Shown: in pieces, positions 33,214 to 45,454 of the stretch
How the letters are laid out: each line of letters starts with the position of its first letter
Position numbering within the stretch: position 1 is the first letter of the stretch
From: Deltaproteobacteria bacterium
Lineage (GTDB): Bacteria > Desulfobacterota > GWC2-55-46 > DRQE01
DNA length: 53,504 bases
Direction of reading: 5' to 3'
NCBI GenBank assembly: GCA_015492245.1
Contig: WGFM01000001.1
Location: 1 to 53,504 of the forward strand
The notes under the pieces: model-generated
The model's input: the letters and a program-made list of their open reading frames with translations, nothing else
The model's database searches: none
Told to the model about the DNA's origin: nothing
Program-made: the position numbers and the translations under genes

Positions 33214-34767
33214 CTATATGGTCCTCTCCTTTCTCTCCTTTTTTTTGTATTCCAGCCTGTTAAGGGCATTTATGTATGCCTTGGCACTCGCCACTATTAT
33301 GTCCATGTCTGCACCCTGGCCTATCACGATGTGCTCACCCTCTTTCAACCTTACACTCACCTCGCCCTGGGCATCGGTCCCACCTGTTATGGCATTTACG
33401 GAGTAGCGAAGAAGTTCACTCTTTGTCTTAGTGATGGTGGCTATGGCCTTGTAGACCGCATCCACAGGGCCATCTCCTGTGGCCTCCTCTCTTACGGTTC
33501 TTCCCTCCACTTCCATCTCCACGGTGGCCTGTGGCCTTGTATGGGTGCCACACTCCACATGGAGGTCCTTCAGCCTGAATCTCTCTTTTAGCTCGATCCT
33601 CAGGACCTCGTCCTGCACTATGGCCTCTATGTCTTCATCGAAGACCTCCTTTTTAGCGTCTGCAAGGCGCTTGAACCGCTCGAAGGCCTTGTTGAGCTCA
33701 TCCTGGGTGAGCTCATAGCCCAGCTCCCTGAGCCTCTCCCTGAAGGCATGTCTGCCAGAGTGTTTGCCCAGCACAAGCCTCGTCCTTGAGAGCCCTATGG
33801 TCTCGGGCCTTATTATCTCGTAGGTGAGTTTTTCCTTGAGGAGTCCATCCTGGTGTATGCCGGACTCGTGTGCGAAGGCGTTGTCCCCCACTATGGCCTT
33901 GTTCGGCTGGACCATCATGCCTGTAATGCCAGAGACGAGCCTGCTCGCTGGATATAGCTCCTCTGTAACCACTCCTGTCTCAAGCCCTACGAGGTCTTTC
34001 CTGGTCTTAAGTATCATCACTATCTCTTCGAGCGAGGCATTGCCTGCCCTCTCACCTATACCGTTTATGGTGCATTCCACCTGTCTTGCCCCGTTCCTTA
34101 CAGCACTCAGAGAGTTTGCCACTGCAAGTCCCAGGTCGTTATGGCAGTGCACCGATATGACTGCCCTCTCTATGTTCGGCACATTCTCCTTTATACCCTT
34201 TATGAGGCTGCCGAACTCATCGGGCAGTGCGTATCCCACCGTATCGGGTATATTCACTGTGGTGGCACCTGCCTCTATGACGGCCTCTATGACCTCGTAG
34301 AGGTATGAGGGCTCTGTCCGCGAGGCATCCATCGGGGAGAACTCCACATCCTCCACAAAACTCTTTGCAAGGCTCACCATGTCAACGGCCCTTTTGAGTG
34401 CCTCCTGCCTTGTAAGGTGGAACTGGTGTTTAAGGTGTATATCCGAGGTGGATATGAATGTATGTATACGCACCTTTGGTGCCCCTTTGAGTGCCTCCCA
34501 TGCAGCCCCTATGTCCTCTTCCTTTGCCCTCGCAAGGCTGCAGATGGTGGGCCCTTCCACCTCGTGGGCGATCCTTCGGACTGCCTCGAAGTCCCCAGGA
34601 GAGCTGAAGGCAAACCCCGCCTCTATGACATCGACCCCAAGGCGGGCAAGCTGTCTGGCAACCCTTATCTTTTCCTCCACATTCATGGAGGCCCCTGGAG
34701 ATTGCTCGCCATCACGAAGTGTTGTATCGAATATTATGACCCTGTTCTGGTCTACCTTATCGTTCAT
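33214..34767 (-). CDS. leuA: 2-Isopropylmalate synthase
   Basis: 517 residues. The TIM-barrel catalytic half has [16 protein letters not shown], with the metal and substrate Arg-Asp, and [17 protein letters not shown]. The C-terminal LeuA dimer/regulatory domain ([20 protein letters not shown], then [20 protein letters not shown]) binds leucine for feedback inhibition. The start overlaps the pssA stop (ATGA), with AGGGAAGGG upstream; the frame is open much farther upstream but that reading lies over pssA. It catalyses the committed step of leucine synthesis from 2-oxoisovalerate and acetyl-CoA. Confidence 0.96.
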   Translation of the reverse strand: MNDKVDQNRVIIFDTTLRDGEQSPGASMNVEEKIRVARQLARLGVDVIEAGFAFSSPGDFEAVRRIAHEVEGPTICSLARAKEEDIGAAWEALKGAPKVRIHTFISTSDIHLKHQFHLTRQEALKRAVDMVSLAKSFVEDVEFSPMDASRTEPSYLYEVIEAVIEAGATTVNIPDTVGYALPDEFGSLIKGIKENVPNIERAVISVHCHNDLGLAVANSLSAVRNGARQVECTINGIGERAGNASLEEIVMILKTRKDLVGLETGVVTEELYPASRLVSGITGMMVQPNKAIVGDNAFAHESGIHQDGLLKEKLTYEIIRPETIGLSRTRLVLGKHSGRHAFRERLRELGYELTQDELNKAFERFKRLADAKKEVFDEDIEAIVQDEVLRIELKERFRLKDLHVECGTHTRPQATVEMEVEGRTVREEATGDGPVDAVYKAIATITKTKSELLRYSVNAITGGTDAQGEVSVRLKEGEHIVIGQGADMDIIVASAKAYINALNRLEYKKKERKERTI

Positions 34768-35573
34768 GGCCCTTCCCTGTATTCCTTGTGTGTGCCCCCT
34801 TTCTCTTCCACCCTCTGTCTTGCCCTTATCCTTGTCTTTCTGCTGTCCCAGAGTGTGAGGACTGGCCCGGAGATTACATAAGCAAAGGTCAGAAGAAAGA
34901 GCATAAGCGGTGGCTCTGCTGCTATGAGTATAAGAAGGAATATAAGGGCCACAAGGAGGCCGAAGGGCATCCTCTTGGAAAGGTTCAGTTCCTTGAAGCT
35001 GTAGTATCTTATATTGCTTATCATAAGGAACGCCAGAAGATACACCAGTACCAGTATGGTTATATGCTTTGCCATGGCCTCCTGACCAAAGTAGTGGAAA
35101 AGGAGCACCGTGGAGGCCACAAGTGCGGCAGCTGCCGGTATTGGAAGCCCGGTGAAACGCCTGCTCTCCACAGTCGAGGCCTGCACATTGAACCTTGCGA
35201 GCCTCAAGGCCCCTGCCACAACGAACAGAAAGGCCGCAAGCCACCCGTATCTACCAAAGGGCTTCAGTGCCCATGTGTATATCAACAGTGCCGGAGCGAT
35301 GCCGAAGGAGACAAGATCAGAGAGCGAATCGTATTCCACACCGAACCTGCTCGAAGTGCCTGTAAGCCTTGCCACCCTTCCATCGAGCCCGTCGAGAAGC
35401 CCTGCAACCAGTATGGCTATGGCCGCAAGCTCGTAGTTGCCCTCTATGGAGGCAACTATGGAATAGAAACCACAGAAGAGACTTCCTGTGGTGAGAAGGT
35501 TGGGCAGAAGGTATATGCCCCTTTTTCTCCCTCCATGCCCCTTTCTTGGGCGGTTAAGCTCTCTGTCTATCAT
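34764..35573 (-). CDS. pssA: CDP-diacylglycerol-serine O-phosphatidyltransferase
   Basis: About 269 residues with seven to eight membrane helices. The CDP-alcohol phosphotransferase signature D-G-x2-G-R-x-A-R-x8-G-x3-D-x3-D appears at about 61-83 ([20 protein letters not shown]). It makes phosphatidylserine from CDP-diacylglycerol and serine, feeding the adjacent psd. The ATG overlaps the psd stop (ATGA); a second in-frame ATG 15 bp upstream lies inside psd. The length and the C-terminal basic tail fit the Bacillus-type membrane PssA, not the enterobacterial PLD-type enzyme. Confidence 0.94.
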   Translation of the reverse strand: MIDRELNRPRKGHGGRKRGIYLLPNLLTTGSLFCGFYSIVASIEGNYELAAIAILVAGLLDGLDGRVARLTGTSSRFGVEYDSLSDLVSFGIAPALLIYTWALKPFGRYGWLAAFLFVVAGALRLARFNVQASTVESRRFTGLPIPAAAALVASTVLLFHYFGQEAMAKHITILVLVYLLAFLMISNIRYYSFKELNLSKRMPFGLLVALIFLLILIAAEPPLMLFLLTFAYVISGPVLTLWDSRKTRIRARQRVEEKGGTHKEYREGP

Positions 35574-36214
35574 CTCTCCTTCTCCCATCTTGCAAGTATA
35601 CTCTCACCGGCCCTCACCCTGTCTCCAACCCTTACGACGATGTCTGTATCTGGCGGTAGATACACATCGAGCCGTGAGCCAAACTTTATCATCCCTATCC
35701 TCTGCCCCTTCTCTATCCTGGAGCCCTCTTCTACATCGCACACTATCCTTCTTGCAACGAGGCCTGCTATCTGGCATACGGCAAAGAGCCTGCCACCTTC
35801 GGATTCCACCACAAGGGCGTTGTGCTCGTTCTCGACCGAGGCCTTATCCAGATTCGCGGATACGAAGCGGCCAGGGTTGTATACAACCCTCTTCACCCTC
35901 CCTGTGGCAGGAGCCCTGTTGACATGCACATCGAAGAGGCTCATGAATATGCTCACAAGCTGTGCCCTCCTCATGGTGAACCTTCTGTCCTCAACCTCCT
36001 CCACCTTTATGACCCTTCCGTCCGCAGGGCTCACCACACTCTCCGGGTCCTGGGGTATGGTCCTTTCAGGGTCTCTGAAGAACCACAGAACAGAGACTGC
36101 CACCCCAAGCCCCACCCAGAACAGCCACCACACCCCCAGCCCCAGCGACACAAGGGCTGGCAGAAAAGACATGGCTATGATACCGTAACCATCCTTTGCA
36201 ATGGGCAGACGCAT
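35570..36214 (-). CDS. psd: Phosphatidylserine decarboxylase proenzyme, short type
   Basis: 214 residues with two N-terminal helices, then the decarboxylase body: VVSPADGRVIKVEEV, SIFMSLFDVHVNRAPATGRV and the processing site GMIKFGSRLDVYLP, where cleavage before the Ser leaves a pyruvoyl cofactor. The short form with a K-F-G-S site is the archaeal-type/PSD-B class. It converts phosphatidylserine to phosphatidylethanolamine. It begins 6 bp after ilvC. Lying between ilvC and leuA is a conserved gene order in several delta-type and Nitrospirota genomes. Confidence 0.94.
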   Translation of the reverse strand: MRLPIAKDGYGIIAMSFLPALVSLGLGVWWLFWVGLGVAVSVLWFFRDPERTIPQDPESVVSPADGRVIKVEEVEDRRFTMRRAQLVSIFMSLFDVHVNRAPATGRVKRVVYNPGRFVSANLDKASVENEHNALVVESEGGRLFAVCQIAGLVARRIVCDVEEGSRIEKGQRIGMIKFGSRLDVYLPPDTDIVVRVGDRVRAGESILARWEKER

Positions 36215-36220
36215 GGGGTG

Positions 36221-37740
<1,520 letters not shown>

Positions 37741-37763
37741 CCCCTGAAACCTCCTTTTCTCAT

Positions 37764-39467
37764 TTAAAGAAGGACCATCTTATTGAGTGGCTCACCTGCC
37801 GGCACCATTGGATAGACATCCTCCTTCGGGTCCACCAGGAAGTCCATGAGTACAGGCCTATCCTTTATCTTCAGAGCCTCCTTTATGACCCTGTCCACAT
37901 CACCCACCTTCTCTGCCCTGAGTCCCACTCCTCCGTAGGCCTCTGCAAGTTTCACAAAGTCAGGCAGTTTACCCAGGCAGCTGTGGGAATACCTTCTGTT
38001 GAAGAAGAGTTCCTGCCACTGTCTTACCATACCGAGGAAGCGGTTGTTCAGTATGGCAACCTTTACAGGCAGTTTGTACTGCACGGCTGTTGCCATCTCC
38101 TGTATGTTCATCTGTATGGAGCCATCCCCTGCAATATCTATGACCAGTCTGTCCGGGTTTGCCACCTGTGCGCCTATTGCTGCCGGGAACCCGTAGCCCA
38201 TGGTGCCGAGCCCGCCTGAGGTAAGAAATGTCCTTGGCCTTTTGAACCTGAAGAACTGGGCTGCCCACATCTGGTTCTGACCCACCTCAGTGGTTATTAC
38301 GGCATCTCCACCTGTAAGGGCGTAGAGACGCTCCACCACATACTGGGGCTTTATGCGCCCCCTTCTGGGCTGTTTTATGTTGAGGGGATGGGTCCTCATC
38401 CAGTCCTTTATCTGCCTATGCCAGCCCTTTATCCCCCTCTTGTAGTCTGAAAGCCTCTTTCCTGTTGGTATGGCATCGAGCATCTCCTTGAGCACACTCC
38501 TCACATCTCCCACTATGGGTATGTCCACCATCACATTCTTGCTTATGGATGTCGGGTCTATATCGATATGGATTATCTTTGCAAATGGTGCGAACTCATC
38601 GAGTTTTCCTGTAACCCTGTCGTCGAACCTCGAGCCTATTGCTATGAGGCAATCTGTGTTCGTAACGGCCATGTTTGCCGTGTATGTGCCGTGCATACCG
38701 AGCATGCCCATAAACAGGGGATCATCGCCCGGGAAACCACCAAGCCCCATGAGTGTCGTTGTAACAGGTATGTTGAGTTTCTTTGCGAAGCTCTTAAGCT
38801 CTACCGAGGCATTGGCACTGATCACCCCACCACCTGCGTATACGACAGGCCTCTGGGAGTTCAGTATAAGGTTTATGGCCTTCTTTATCTGCATGCGGTG
38901 CCCCCGGTATGTGGGCTGGTAGCCGGGCAGTTCCATCTTGTCGGGCCTTACATACTCTGCCTTTGCAGTGAGCACATCCTTTGGCAGGTCCACCAGCACA
39001 GGGCCGGGCCTGCCGGTACGAGCAACATAGAATGCCTCCCTGACTATCCTTGCAAGCTCTGTTATGTCCTTGACAAGGTAGTTGTGTTTTGTGCAGGGCC
39101 TTGTAATACCCACGATGTCTGCCTCCTGGAAGGCATCGTTTCCTATGAGGGCTGTGGGCACCTGCCCTGTGAAGACCACCACAGGCACAGAGTCCATGTA
39201 CGCCGTGGCTATGCCTGTAACCGTGTTCGTTGCCCCGGGCCCACTTGTAACGAGCACCACCCCGGGTCTACCTGTGCTACGGGCATAGCCGTCTGCCATG
39301 TGGACTGCACCCTGCTCGTGGCGCACAAGGATGTGTCTCAAAGGGCCACTGAACTTGAAGAGCACATCGTATATGGGTAGCACTGCCCCACCTGGGTAGC
39401 CGAAGATGGTATCCACCCCTTCGTCTACGAGACTCTGTATGAGTATCTCTGCACCTGTCTTTTCCAT
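37764..39467 (-). CDS. ilvB: Acetolactate synthase large (catalytic) subunit
   Basis: 567 residues. Thiamine-diphosphate enzyme with the catalytic Glu in [15 protein letters not shown] (near 49), a central FAD-binding domain ([14 protein letters not shown]), and the diphosphate-binding GDG...N motif in [15 protein letters not shown], with [12 protein letters not shown] after it. It condenses pyruvate with pyruvate or 2-oxobutyrate. It starts 6 bp after ilvD. All residues expected for activity are present. Confidence 0.97.
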   Translation of the reverse strand: MEKTGAEILIQSLVDEGVDTIFGYPGGAVLPIYDVLFKFSGPLRHILVRHEQGAVHMADGYARSTGRPGVVLVTSGPGATNTVTGIATAYMDSVPVVVFTGQVPTALIGNDAFQEADIVGITRPCTKHNYLVKDITELARIVREAFYVARTGRPGPVLVDLPKDVLTAKAEYVRPDKMELPGYQPTYRGHRMQIKKAINLILNSQRPVVYAGGGVISANASVELKSFAKKLNIPVTTTLMGLGGFPGDDPLFMGMLGMHGTYTANMAVTNTDCLIAIGSRFDDRVTGKLDEFAPFAKIIHIDIDPTSISKNVMVDIPIVGDVRSVLKEMLDAIPTGKRLSDYKRGIKGWHRQIKDWMRTHPLNIKQPRRGRIKPQYVVERLYALTGGDAVITTEVGQNQMWAAQFFRFKRPRTFLTSGGLGTMGYGFPAAIGAQVANPDRLVIDIAGDGSIQMNIQEMATAVQYKLPVKVAILNNRFLGMVRQWQELFFNRRYSHSCLGKLPDFVKLAEAYGGVGLRAEKVGDVDRVIKEALKIKDRPVLMDFLVDPKEDVYPMVPAGEPLNKMVLL

Positions 39468-39473
39468 CTCTTT

Positions 39474-41126
39474 CTACCTCAAGACAGCCCCTGTATTTGC
39501 CGATGTTACGAGCCTTGCGTACCTGGAAAGCCAGCCCCTCTTTATCTTTGGCTCTGGTGGCCTCCAGCTCTCCCTTCTTCTCTCGAGCTCCCTTTTGTCC
39601 ACCTTAAGTTCTATACTTCTGCGGGGTATGTCTATCTCGATTCTATCTCCATCCTTTATGAGTGCTATGGGCCCGCCCTCCATCGCCTCTGGAGAGATGT
39701 GTCCCACGCAGGGCCCCCGTGTGCCGCCCGAGAATCTGCCATCTGTTATGAGGGCCACATCCTCCGAAAGCCCCATGCCCACTATGGTGGCGGTGGGTGC
39801 GAGCATCTCACGCATCCCTGGCCCGCCCTTTGGCCCTTCGTATCTTATGACCATGACATCGCCTTTATTTATCCTTCCAGCGGTAATGGAGCGCATGGCG
39901 GCCTCTTCAGAGTCGAACACACGGGCGGTTCCCTCAAAACGCATCATCTTCCGGCTCACACCGGATTGCTTGACCACACAGCCGAGGGGCGCAATGTTAC
40001 CGGTGAGCACAGCGATACCGCCCTCTTTGTGGTAGGGCCTCTCGGCAGGTCTTATGACCTCTTCGTCCATGTAATCCACCTCTTCCACAAGTCTTCTTAT
40101 ACTCTTGCCGCTCACCGTGGGGTTGTTCTTTATCCTCTCACCCAGCCTTTTCATGACAGCCCTTATCCCGCCTGCCCAGTGGAGGTCCTCCATGTAGTGC
40201 TCGCCCACCGGCTCTATGGATGCTATGTGCGGGGTGGTGCGGCTCAACCTGTCGAAACTTTCAAGCGGTAGCCCCAGGCCTGCCTCATTGGCTATGGCAA
40301 GCAGATGCAAGACCGTGTTGGTTGAGCCCCCCAGGGCAAGGTCCACTGTTATGGCGTTCTCGAAGGCCCTCTTTGTCATGATCTTGCGTGGGGTTACCCC
40401 TTTTCTTACAAGCTCGACTATACGCTCTCCGCTCTCGAAGGCTATCCTTCTCTTCTCACTGGTTGCAGCAGGTGCTGTGCCACAGCCCGGCAGACTCATC
40501 CCCATGGCCTCTGTAAGGGAGTTCATGGTGTTTGCAGTATAAAGCCCCTGGCAGCTACCCACACCCGGGCACGCACCGAGCTCGCAGGCCTGAAGCTCCT
40601 CTCTGTCTATCTCTCCTTTTCTGAACCTTCCCATGGCCTCGAAGGTGTTTCTTATGAACGAGAGCCTTCTTCCACGGTATCTGCCTGTCAGCATTGGCCC
40701 AGCTGTAACCACTATTGTGGGTATATCGAGCCTCGCAGCTGCCATGAGCATACCAGGGGTTATCTTATCACAGTTTGTAAGGAGCACCAGCCCATCGAGT
40801 GCATGCGCCAGGGCCACGCTCTCCACAATGTCGGCAATGAGCTCCCTCGAGGGCAGCGAATAATGCATACCCACATGCCCCATGGCTATGCCGTCGCATA
40901 TACCGGGTAACCCGAATATGAAGGGATAGCCCCCGGCCGTGTGTATGCCCTTCTCTATGAACCGCTCCAGGTCCCGCATCCCTATGTGTCCCGGGATGAG
41001 GTCCGTGAAGCTTGAGGCAACCCCTATGAAGGGTTTCTTCATCTCCGATGGGGCGATCCCCGTGGCATAGAGGAGTGCCCTGTGGGGGGTTCGCTCAAGC
41101 CCCCTCTTTATACGGGTGCTTCTCAT
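39474..41126 (-). CDS. ilvD: Dihydroxy-acid dehydratase
   Basis: 550 residues. Iron-sulfur cysteines are in [16 protein letters not shown] and [17 protein letters not shown]; the metal and substrate residues are in [19 protein letters not shown] and [20 protein letters not shown]. It dehydrates the dihydroxy acids to 2-oxo acids for isoleucine and valine. It follows the DUF465 gene by 13 bp and is the first enzyme gene of the operon. The length is typical. Confidence 0.97.
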   Translation of the reverse strand: MRSTRIKRGLERTPHRALLYATGIAPSEMKKPFIGVASSFTDLIPGHIGMRDLERFIEKGIHTAGGYPFIFGLPGICDGIAMGHVGMHYSLPSRELIADIVESVALAHALDGLVLLTNCDKITPGMLMAAARLDIPTIVVTAGPMLTGRYRGRRLSFIRNTFEAMGRFRKGEIDREELQACELGACPGVGSCQGLYTANTMNSLTEAMGMSLPGCGTAPAATSEKRRIAFESGERIVELVRKGVTPRKIMTKRAFENAITVDLALGGSTNTVLHLLAIANEAGLGLPLESFDRLSRTTPHIASIEPVGEHYMEDLHWAGGIRAVMKRLGERIKNNPTVSGKSIRRLVEEVDYMDEEVIRPAERPYHKEGGIAVLTGNIAPLGCVVKQSGVSRKMMRFEGTARVFDSEEAAMRSITAGRINKGDVMVIRYEGPKGGPGMREMLAPTATIVGMGLSEDVALITDGRFSGGTRGPCVGHISPEAMEGGPIALIKDGDRIEIDIPRRSIELKVDKRELERRRESWRPPEPKIKRGWLSRYARLVTSANTGAVLR

Positions 41127-41139
41127 ATAGAGTCCATCC

Positions 41140-41349
41140 TCAACGGTGTTTCAGCATGATGCTTTCCATCTTGTCCTTCATTGCGAGCTTAAGCTTCTTA
41201 AGCCTCTTCTTTTCCACCTCTTCTGCCGTGGTAAGGTATTTCTTCTCTTCCATCTTCTCCACCAGCCGCTCGTACTCACGATGTGCCATGTATGCCCTCC
41301 TGAACTCGGCATCCTCCCTCAGAAGCTTCTCCACCAGTTTCTCACACAT
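41140..41349 (-). CDS. DUF465 (YdcH-like) small helical protein
   Basis: 69 residues, two charged helices: [20 protein letters not shown], then [20 protein letters not shown]. The VxxLKxxKLxLKDxMxxM-type second helix is the DUF465 hallmark. No function is established for the family. ATG with AAGGGGTGA upstream. It is the first gene of the ilv-leu operon, 13 bp ahead of ilvD. Confidence 0.8.
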   Translation of the reverse strand: MCEKLVEKLLREDAEFRRAYMAHREYERLVEKMEEKKYLTTAEEVEKKRLKKLKLAMKDKMESIMLKHR

Positions 41350-41471
41350 AATAGATCACCCCTTCTGTTTAAAAAAATAGAATCAATGTAATCAAGAACC
41401 TGTTTTTATTAAATAGAATATTCTTTCAGGGTGATTAATAAATCTATATTAACCAATGGGTTGCCCCTTTG
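41350..41471 (-). promoter_or_regulatory. AT-rich leader and probable promoter region of the ilv-leu operon
   Basis: This 122-bp gap between tsaB and the DUF465 gene is far more AT-rich than its surroundings. Candidate elements (TTGATT near 41395, several TATTAA-like hexamers) do not make a convincing pair. There is no room for a T-box, and no run of Leu, Ile or Val codons marks a leader peptide. No terminator for the upstream operon is clear. Confidence 0.3.
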
Positions 41472-42164
41472 TCAACGGCTGCCCCCCTCTTTTTTGATCT
41501 CTGCATGGCTTTTTCTGATATAGTTTGGCACGAGTCTGTGGGGGCTCTCCCTTATACCCTTCTGCCATGCAAGTATACCCACATTGTGTGCCCCTACATG
41601 CCAGAACCTCTCTGGCAGTGTAATCCACCTCCGCTGTCCCACATCGATGACCTTCTCGGCGGCCTCTATACCGTCGCCAAGCAGCACAACATCCTCTCTG
41701 CCACTTTCTTCCAGGAACTCTATAAAACTTTCTATCTTCACACATCTATCTTCTGTGAGTCTTTCGAGTTCTCTGCCCCTGTATCGAAAGAGTGCTGTGT
41801 AGAGCTCCTTCTGCCTTGCATCCATGAGCGGGCAGATGGTGGCCTCTGTGGGGCTGACATTCATCGCAAGGGACTCAAGGGTTGACACCCCTGCCACGGC
41901 TCTGCCCAGCGTCCATGAAAGCCCCTTCACCGTGCTTATTCCCACCCGAAGCCCTGTAAAAGAGCCTGGCCCGGTTGTAACGGCAAAGAGCTCTATCTCT
42001 GAGAGCTCCACCCTCAAGGACTCAAGGAACCTCTTTATGTTGCCCACGAGGTAGCGCGAGTGGAGGCCCACCCTGGTAGACAGCCATTCTCCCACAGTGC
42101 TGCCATCCTCCAGAAGGGCTATACTCTCTGTGCCCGAAGAGGTATCTATTGCCAGTATCTTCAC
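41472..42164 (-). CDS. tsaB: tRNA threonylcarbamoyladenosine biosynthesis protein TsaB
   Basis: 230 residues of the ASKHA fold: MKILAIDTSSGTESIALLED at the start and FAVTTGPGSFTGLRVGIS near residue 60, the two defining blocks. TsaB is the inactive paralogue that scaffolds TsaD and TsaE in making t6A37 on ANN-decoding tRNAs. It is the last gene of the rpsB-to-tsaB run, 4 bp after rseP. The C-terminal third varies, as usual. Confidence 0.93.
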   Translation of the reverse strand: MKILAIDTSSGTESIALLEDGSTVGEWLSTRVGLHSRYLVGNIKRFLESLRVELSEIELFAVTTGPGSFTGLRVGISTVKGLSWTLGRAVAGVSTLESLAMNVSPTEATICPLMDARQKELYTALFRYRGRELERLTEDRCVKIESFIEFLEESGREDVVLLGDGIEAAEKVIDVGQRRWITLPERFWHVGAHNVGILAWQKGIRESPHRLVPNYIRKSHAEIKKEGGSR

Positions 42165-42168
42165 GGCC

Positions 42169-43470
42169 TCAATTGGTAAAGATGCGCATAAGGTCGTTCC
42201 ATGTTACAAACACCATGAGGGCCAGAAGGAGTGCCATCCCTATCTGGTTTGCTATGCTCAAAAAGTGATCACTGAGGGGTTTACCCCTTATCCACTCTAT
42301 GGCAAAGAACACAAGGTAGCCTCCATCGAGCACAGGTATGGGCAGAAGGTTTATTATGCCAAGCTGGAGACTCAAAAATGCTATTATGGAGATGAGGTCT
42401 GTAAGTCCGCTTTCAGCGGCCTTGCCCGCAACCTGTGCTATCATTATGGGCCCCCCCAGGGTCTTTATGGAGTAGACCCCGGTTATAAGACCCTTGATGA
42501 TTACAAAGAGCAGCACCGTGAGCTCCCATGCCTTCACAAGGCCCATCTTTACAGACTCGAAGAACCCGTAGCTTCGTGTAACGAACTCCTCGAGCCTTGT
42601 AACCCCTATGAGGTACACATCCAGTTCCTCGTTGTATCTTGGCTTCAGCTCTACCGTAAACCTCTTCCCCTCTCTTTCCACAAGGATTGTCCTTTCCTGT
42701 GGGCTCTTCTTTACAAGCTTCTGCAGCTCTATCCAGTGGGTTACGGGCTTGCCATCCACTGCCACGATCAGGTCCCCCTCTTTGAGTCCTGCCCTGTGTG
42801 CCGGAAACCCCGGTGTCAGCCCCCCTATTACGGGCCGCATGGGCGGATAGAGACCCCCCACCCCTATGCCCTCTCTCGAAACGGTGGGGGTCAACTCGGT
42901 CGTGAACTCCCTGCCATCACGCTTAACCCGAAGGGTTACCCTCTTGTCCGGGCTCAGTGCTATGGCCTTCATCAACTCTTCCCATGTGGATATGGATCTG
43001 CCATCTACTGCCACAATCTCATCCCCTGCTCTTATGCCTGCCCTCTCTGCGGGCTCATCCTCTGCCACATAGCCCACCTGAGGCACTTTATCCACATAGG
43101 CTGGCACCTTGATGCCCATCATGAAGAGCAGAGGGAAGAGCACCATTGCGAGCACTATGTTCATGAGCGGACCACTTGCCACTATGGATGTCCTCACCCC
43201 CAGGGGCTTGTGGGTGAATGATTTTGCCCGCTCCTCTGGAGAGACCTCCTCATCGGGGGCCTCGCCCATCATCTTCACATACCCACCAAAGGGTATGAGA
43301 GATATACAGTAGTCGGTCTCACCCACCTTTATACCAATGAGCCGCGGGCCAAACCCCAAGGAGAACCGCTCGACCCCGACCCCTGAATACTTTGCCACAA
43401 GAAAGTGTCCCAGTTCGTGTATAAAGATGAGTATACCAAGAACTATTATGAATGAAACTATCGTTGTCAT
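42169..43470 (-). CDS. rseP: Site-2 intramembrane metalloprotease RseP
   Basis: 433 residues, four membrane helices. The zinc site HELGH lies at residues 18-22 in helix 1, with the third ligand in LLPIPVLDGGYLVF (near 377). Two PDZ domains lie between (VAEDEPAERAGIRAGDEIVA and LTPGFPAHRAGLKEGDLIVA). Homologues cleave anti-sigma factors and leftover signal peptides in the inner membrane. The start overlaps the dxr stop by 4 bp. No rseA or sigma factor gene is in the window. Confidence 0.94.
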   Translation of the reverse strand: MTTIVSFIIVLGILIFIHELGHFLVAKYSGVGVERFSLGFGPRLIGIKVGETDYCISLIPFGGYVKMMGEAPDEEVSPEERAKSFTHKPLGVRTSIVASGPLMNIVLAMVLFPLLFMMGIKVPAYVDKVPQVGYVAEDEPAERAGIRAGDEIVAVDGRSISTWEELMKAIALSPDKRVTLRVKRDGREFTTELTPTVSREGIGVGGLYPPMRPVIGGLTPGFPAHRAGLKEGDLIVAVDGKPVTHWIELQKLVKKSPQERTILVEREGKRFTVELKPRYNEELDVYLIGVTRLEEFVTRSYGFFESVKMGLVKAWELTVLLFVIIKGLITGVYSIKTLGGPIMIAQVAGKAAESGLTDLISIIAFLSLQLGIINLLPIPVLDGGYLVFFAIEWIRGKPLSDHFLSIANQIGMALLLALMVFVTWNDLMRIFTN

Positions 43471-44630
43471 AACCCTTTTACAACCTCCATGGCCTTCTTT
43501 CTACCCCATCTGTCCGCCTCAAGGACATCCTCAGGGGAGGCGAGCCTCCAGGGAAGATGTTCCGTGAGGGTCTTCTCTATCACAACGGGTATCTCTATAA
43601 ATTTTATCATGCCTTTAAGGAACATATCCACTGCTACTTCATCTGCTGCGTTCAGAACCGCCGGGGCACTTCCACCGAGCCGAAGGCTCTCACAGGCAAA
43701 CCGAAGGCATGGATACTTCCTTTCATCCACAGGGAAGAACTCGAGTGTGGTGTTCTCTGGGCTGTATCCTTCGACCCCTGAGGCTATCCTTTCAGGCCAG
43801 CCCAGTGCATAGGCTATGGGTATGCGCATATCGGAATGACCCATCTGTGAGAGCACAGAGCCATCGAGAAACTCCACCATGGAGTGCACCACACCCTGGG
43901 GATGTATGCACACCCCTATCTTCTCCTCTCTCATACCGAACAGCCACCTTGCCTCTATTACCTCGAACCCCTTGTTCATAAGGGTTGCAGAATCTATGGT
44001 GATGCGCCGGCCCATGTTCCATACAGGGTGTTTGAGCGCATCCTCCACGGTTACATATCTCAACTTCTTAAGTGGCATTCTGAAAAAAGGCCCGCCAGAG
44101 GCGGTAAGTATGAGCCTCTTTACAGCCCTCTTCTTCTCTCTCTTAAGGAGTTGGTGTATGGCAGAATGCTCGCTGTCCACCGGTATTATCCTTACCCCCT
44201 GTTTTCTTGCCTCCTTCATCACCAGTGGCCCGCCGACAACAAGGGTCTCCTTGTTTGCAAGGGCTATGGTTCTACCCCTTCTTATGGCCTCGAGGGTTGG
44301 CAGAAACCCCTCCATCCCGACAACACACACCAGCACCACATCCACGCCTCTTACAGATACAGCTCTTCTGAGGCCCTCTCTACCATGGCCGACCTCCGGG
44401 GCACCGGCCATGGAGGAGACCTCCCTTTTCACCTTCTCCGAAAGCCTTGCTGAAAGCACTGTTACATAGCGGGGCCTGAACTCCTCTATCTGCCTGAGGA
44501 GAAGCGAGGTGTTCTGCCCGCAACTGAGAGAGACCACCCTGAACCTTTCAGGATGCCTTCTTACCACATCCAGTGTGGCTCTACCCAGTGTGCCCGTGGA
44601 ACCCAGTATGGCTATGCCCTTCTTCCTCAT
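43467..44630 (-). CDS. dxr: 1-Deoxy-D-xylulose 5-phosphate reductoisomerase
   Basis: 387 residues from MRKKGIAILGSTGTLGRATL, the NADPH fold. LANKETLVVGG and VDSEHSAIHQLL carry the metal-binding residues, and MNKGFEVIEARWLFG the substrate loop. It commits pentose phosphate carbon to the MEP isoprenoid pathway, which supplies uppS next door. The ATG overlaps the cdsA stop (ATGA). The frame is open 150 bp further upstream but that reading lies over cdsA and is not conserved-looking. Confidence 0.96.
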   Translation of the reverse strand: MRKKGIAILGSTGTLGRATLDVVRRHPERFRVVSLSCGQNTSLLLRQIEEFRPRYVTVLSARLSEKVKREVSSMAGAPEVGHGREGLRRAVSVRGVDVVLVCVVGMEGFLPTLEAIRRGRTIALANKETLVVGGPLVMKEARKQGVRIIPVDSEHSAIHQLLKREKKRAVKRLILTASGGPFFRMPLKKLRYVTVEDALKHPVWNMGRRITIDSATLMNKGFEVIEARWLFGMREEKIGVCIHPQGVVHSMVEFLDGSVLSQMGHSDMRIPIAYALGWPERIASGVEGYSPENTTLEFFPVDERKYPCLRFACESLRLGGSAPAVLNAADEVAVDMFLKGMIKFIEIPVVIEKTLTEHLPWRLASPEDVLEADRWGRKKAMEVVKGL

Positions 44631-45454
44631 AGTCTCCAGATAATGTAATAGTAGAACACTGGCAGTGAGAACAGCATGCTGTCTATACGGTCGAGCATGC
44701 CGCCGTGGCCCGGTATTATGGAGCCAGAGTCCTTGACCCCTGCTGCCCTCTTCAGTATGGACTCGAAGAGGTCTCCACACAGTGCGACCACCCCTATGAT
44801 GAGTGCGGCCCCTCCAATCTCGTAGATGGATAGCCCTGTATCCACCACCATGTTGAATCCAAGCGCTACTACCACCCCTCCTGTAATACCCCCTATCGCC
44901 CCTTCAACCGTCTTCTTCGGGCTTATTCCTGGTGAAAGGCGGCGTGTCCCCATGAAGCGGCCTGTAATGTATGCAAATATATCGTTTGCCCATATGATGA
45001 GGAGCCCGCAGAGAAGCAGCCACCTGCCCCCGGTAAACCCTGTAAAGAGCACTATGCAGGATACCGTAACACCCACATATACTATGCCGAACACCGCCTT
45101 TGCGGCACCCATGAAGGCAGGGGTGAAGTCCCTTCTGCCGACTATGGCAACAGTGGATGCCGTCAACACCACTGCCACCATGAATAGAGGCAGCAAGCTG
45201 CCAGCATCGTAGAGAAAGATAAAAGGCGTCAGCACACCTGCTGGGAGTAACCAGGCCCTGCCTTCTGTTGAGGTAAGCCTTATGTATTCATCAAGGGCTA
45301 ATGCTATGACGACTGCCACCACAATGGCGAGCCAGAGAGGTGGAGCATAGAGGACTATGGCTATAACCAGTGGGGCCAAAAAAAACCCGCTCAGCGTCCT
45401 TTTGAGCCCCCTGCCTTGCTCTGACAAACCAGACTTTTTCAATATCCTATCCAA
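44627..45454 (-). CDS. cdsA: Phosphatidate cytidylyltransferase
   Basis: About 275 residues with around eight helices. The signature is CGDLFESILKRAAGVKDSGS, then PGHGGMLDRIDSM, near the C-terminus. It makes CDP-diacylglycerol, the substrate of pssA. The start is uncertain: TTG 45454 overlaps the uppS stop by 8 bp, and a second TTG at 45442 has GGATAGGATA upstream. Neither changes the enzyme core. Confidence 0.94.
   Translation of the reverse strand: MDRILKKSGLSEQGRGLKRTLSGFFLAPLVIAIVLYAPPLWLAIVVAVVIALALDEYIRLTSTEGRAWLLPAGVLTPFIFLYDAGSLLPLFMVAVVLTASTVAIVGRRDFTPAFMGAAKAVFGIVYVGVTVSCIVLFTGFTGGRWLLLCGLLIIWANDIFAYITGRFMGTRRLSPGISPKKTVEGAIGGITGGVVVALGFNMVVDTGLSIYEIGGAALIIGVVALCGDLFESILKRAAGVKDSGSIIPGHGGMLDRIDSMLFSLPVFYYYIIWRL

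Noticed and set aside
34768-35244. An upstream extension of leuA giving a 676-residue protein
   Set aside because: The added 159 residues lie over pssA in another frame, while the ATG at 34767 has a ribosome site and gives the normal length.
41350-41471. A T-box or attenuator before the ilv-leu operon
   Set aside because: The leader is too short and lacks the T-box sequence, leader-peptide codons and a terminator stem.
42097-43221. A 374-codon open frame on the plus strand
   Set aside because: It is the antisense shadow of rseP and the start of tsaB; its His/Tyr/Cys-rich content is the mark of a reversed coding strand.
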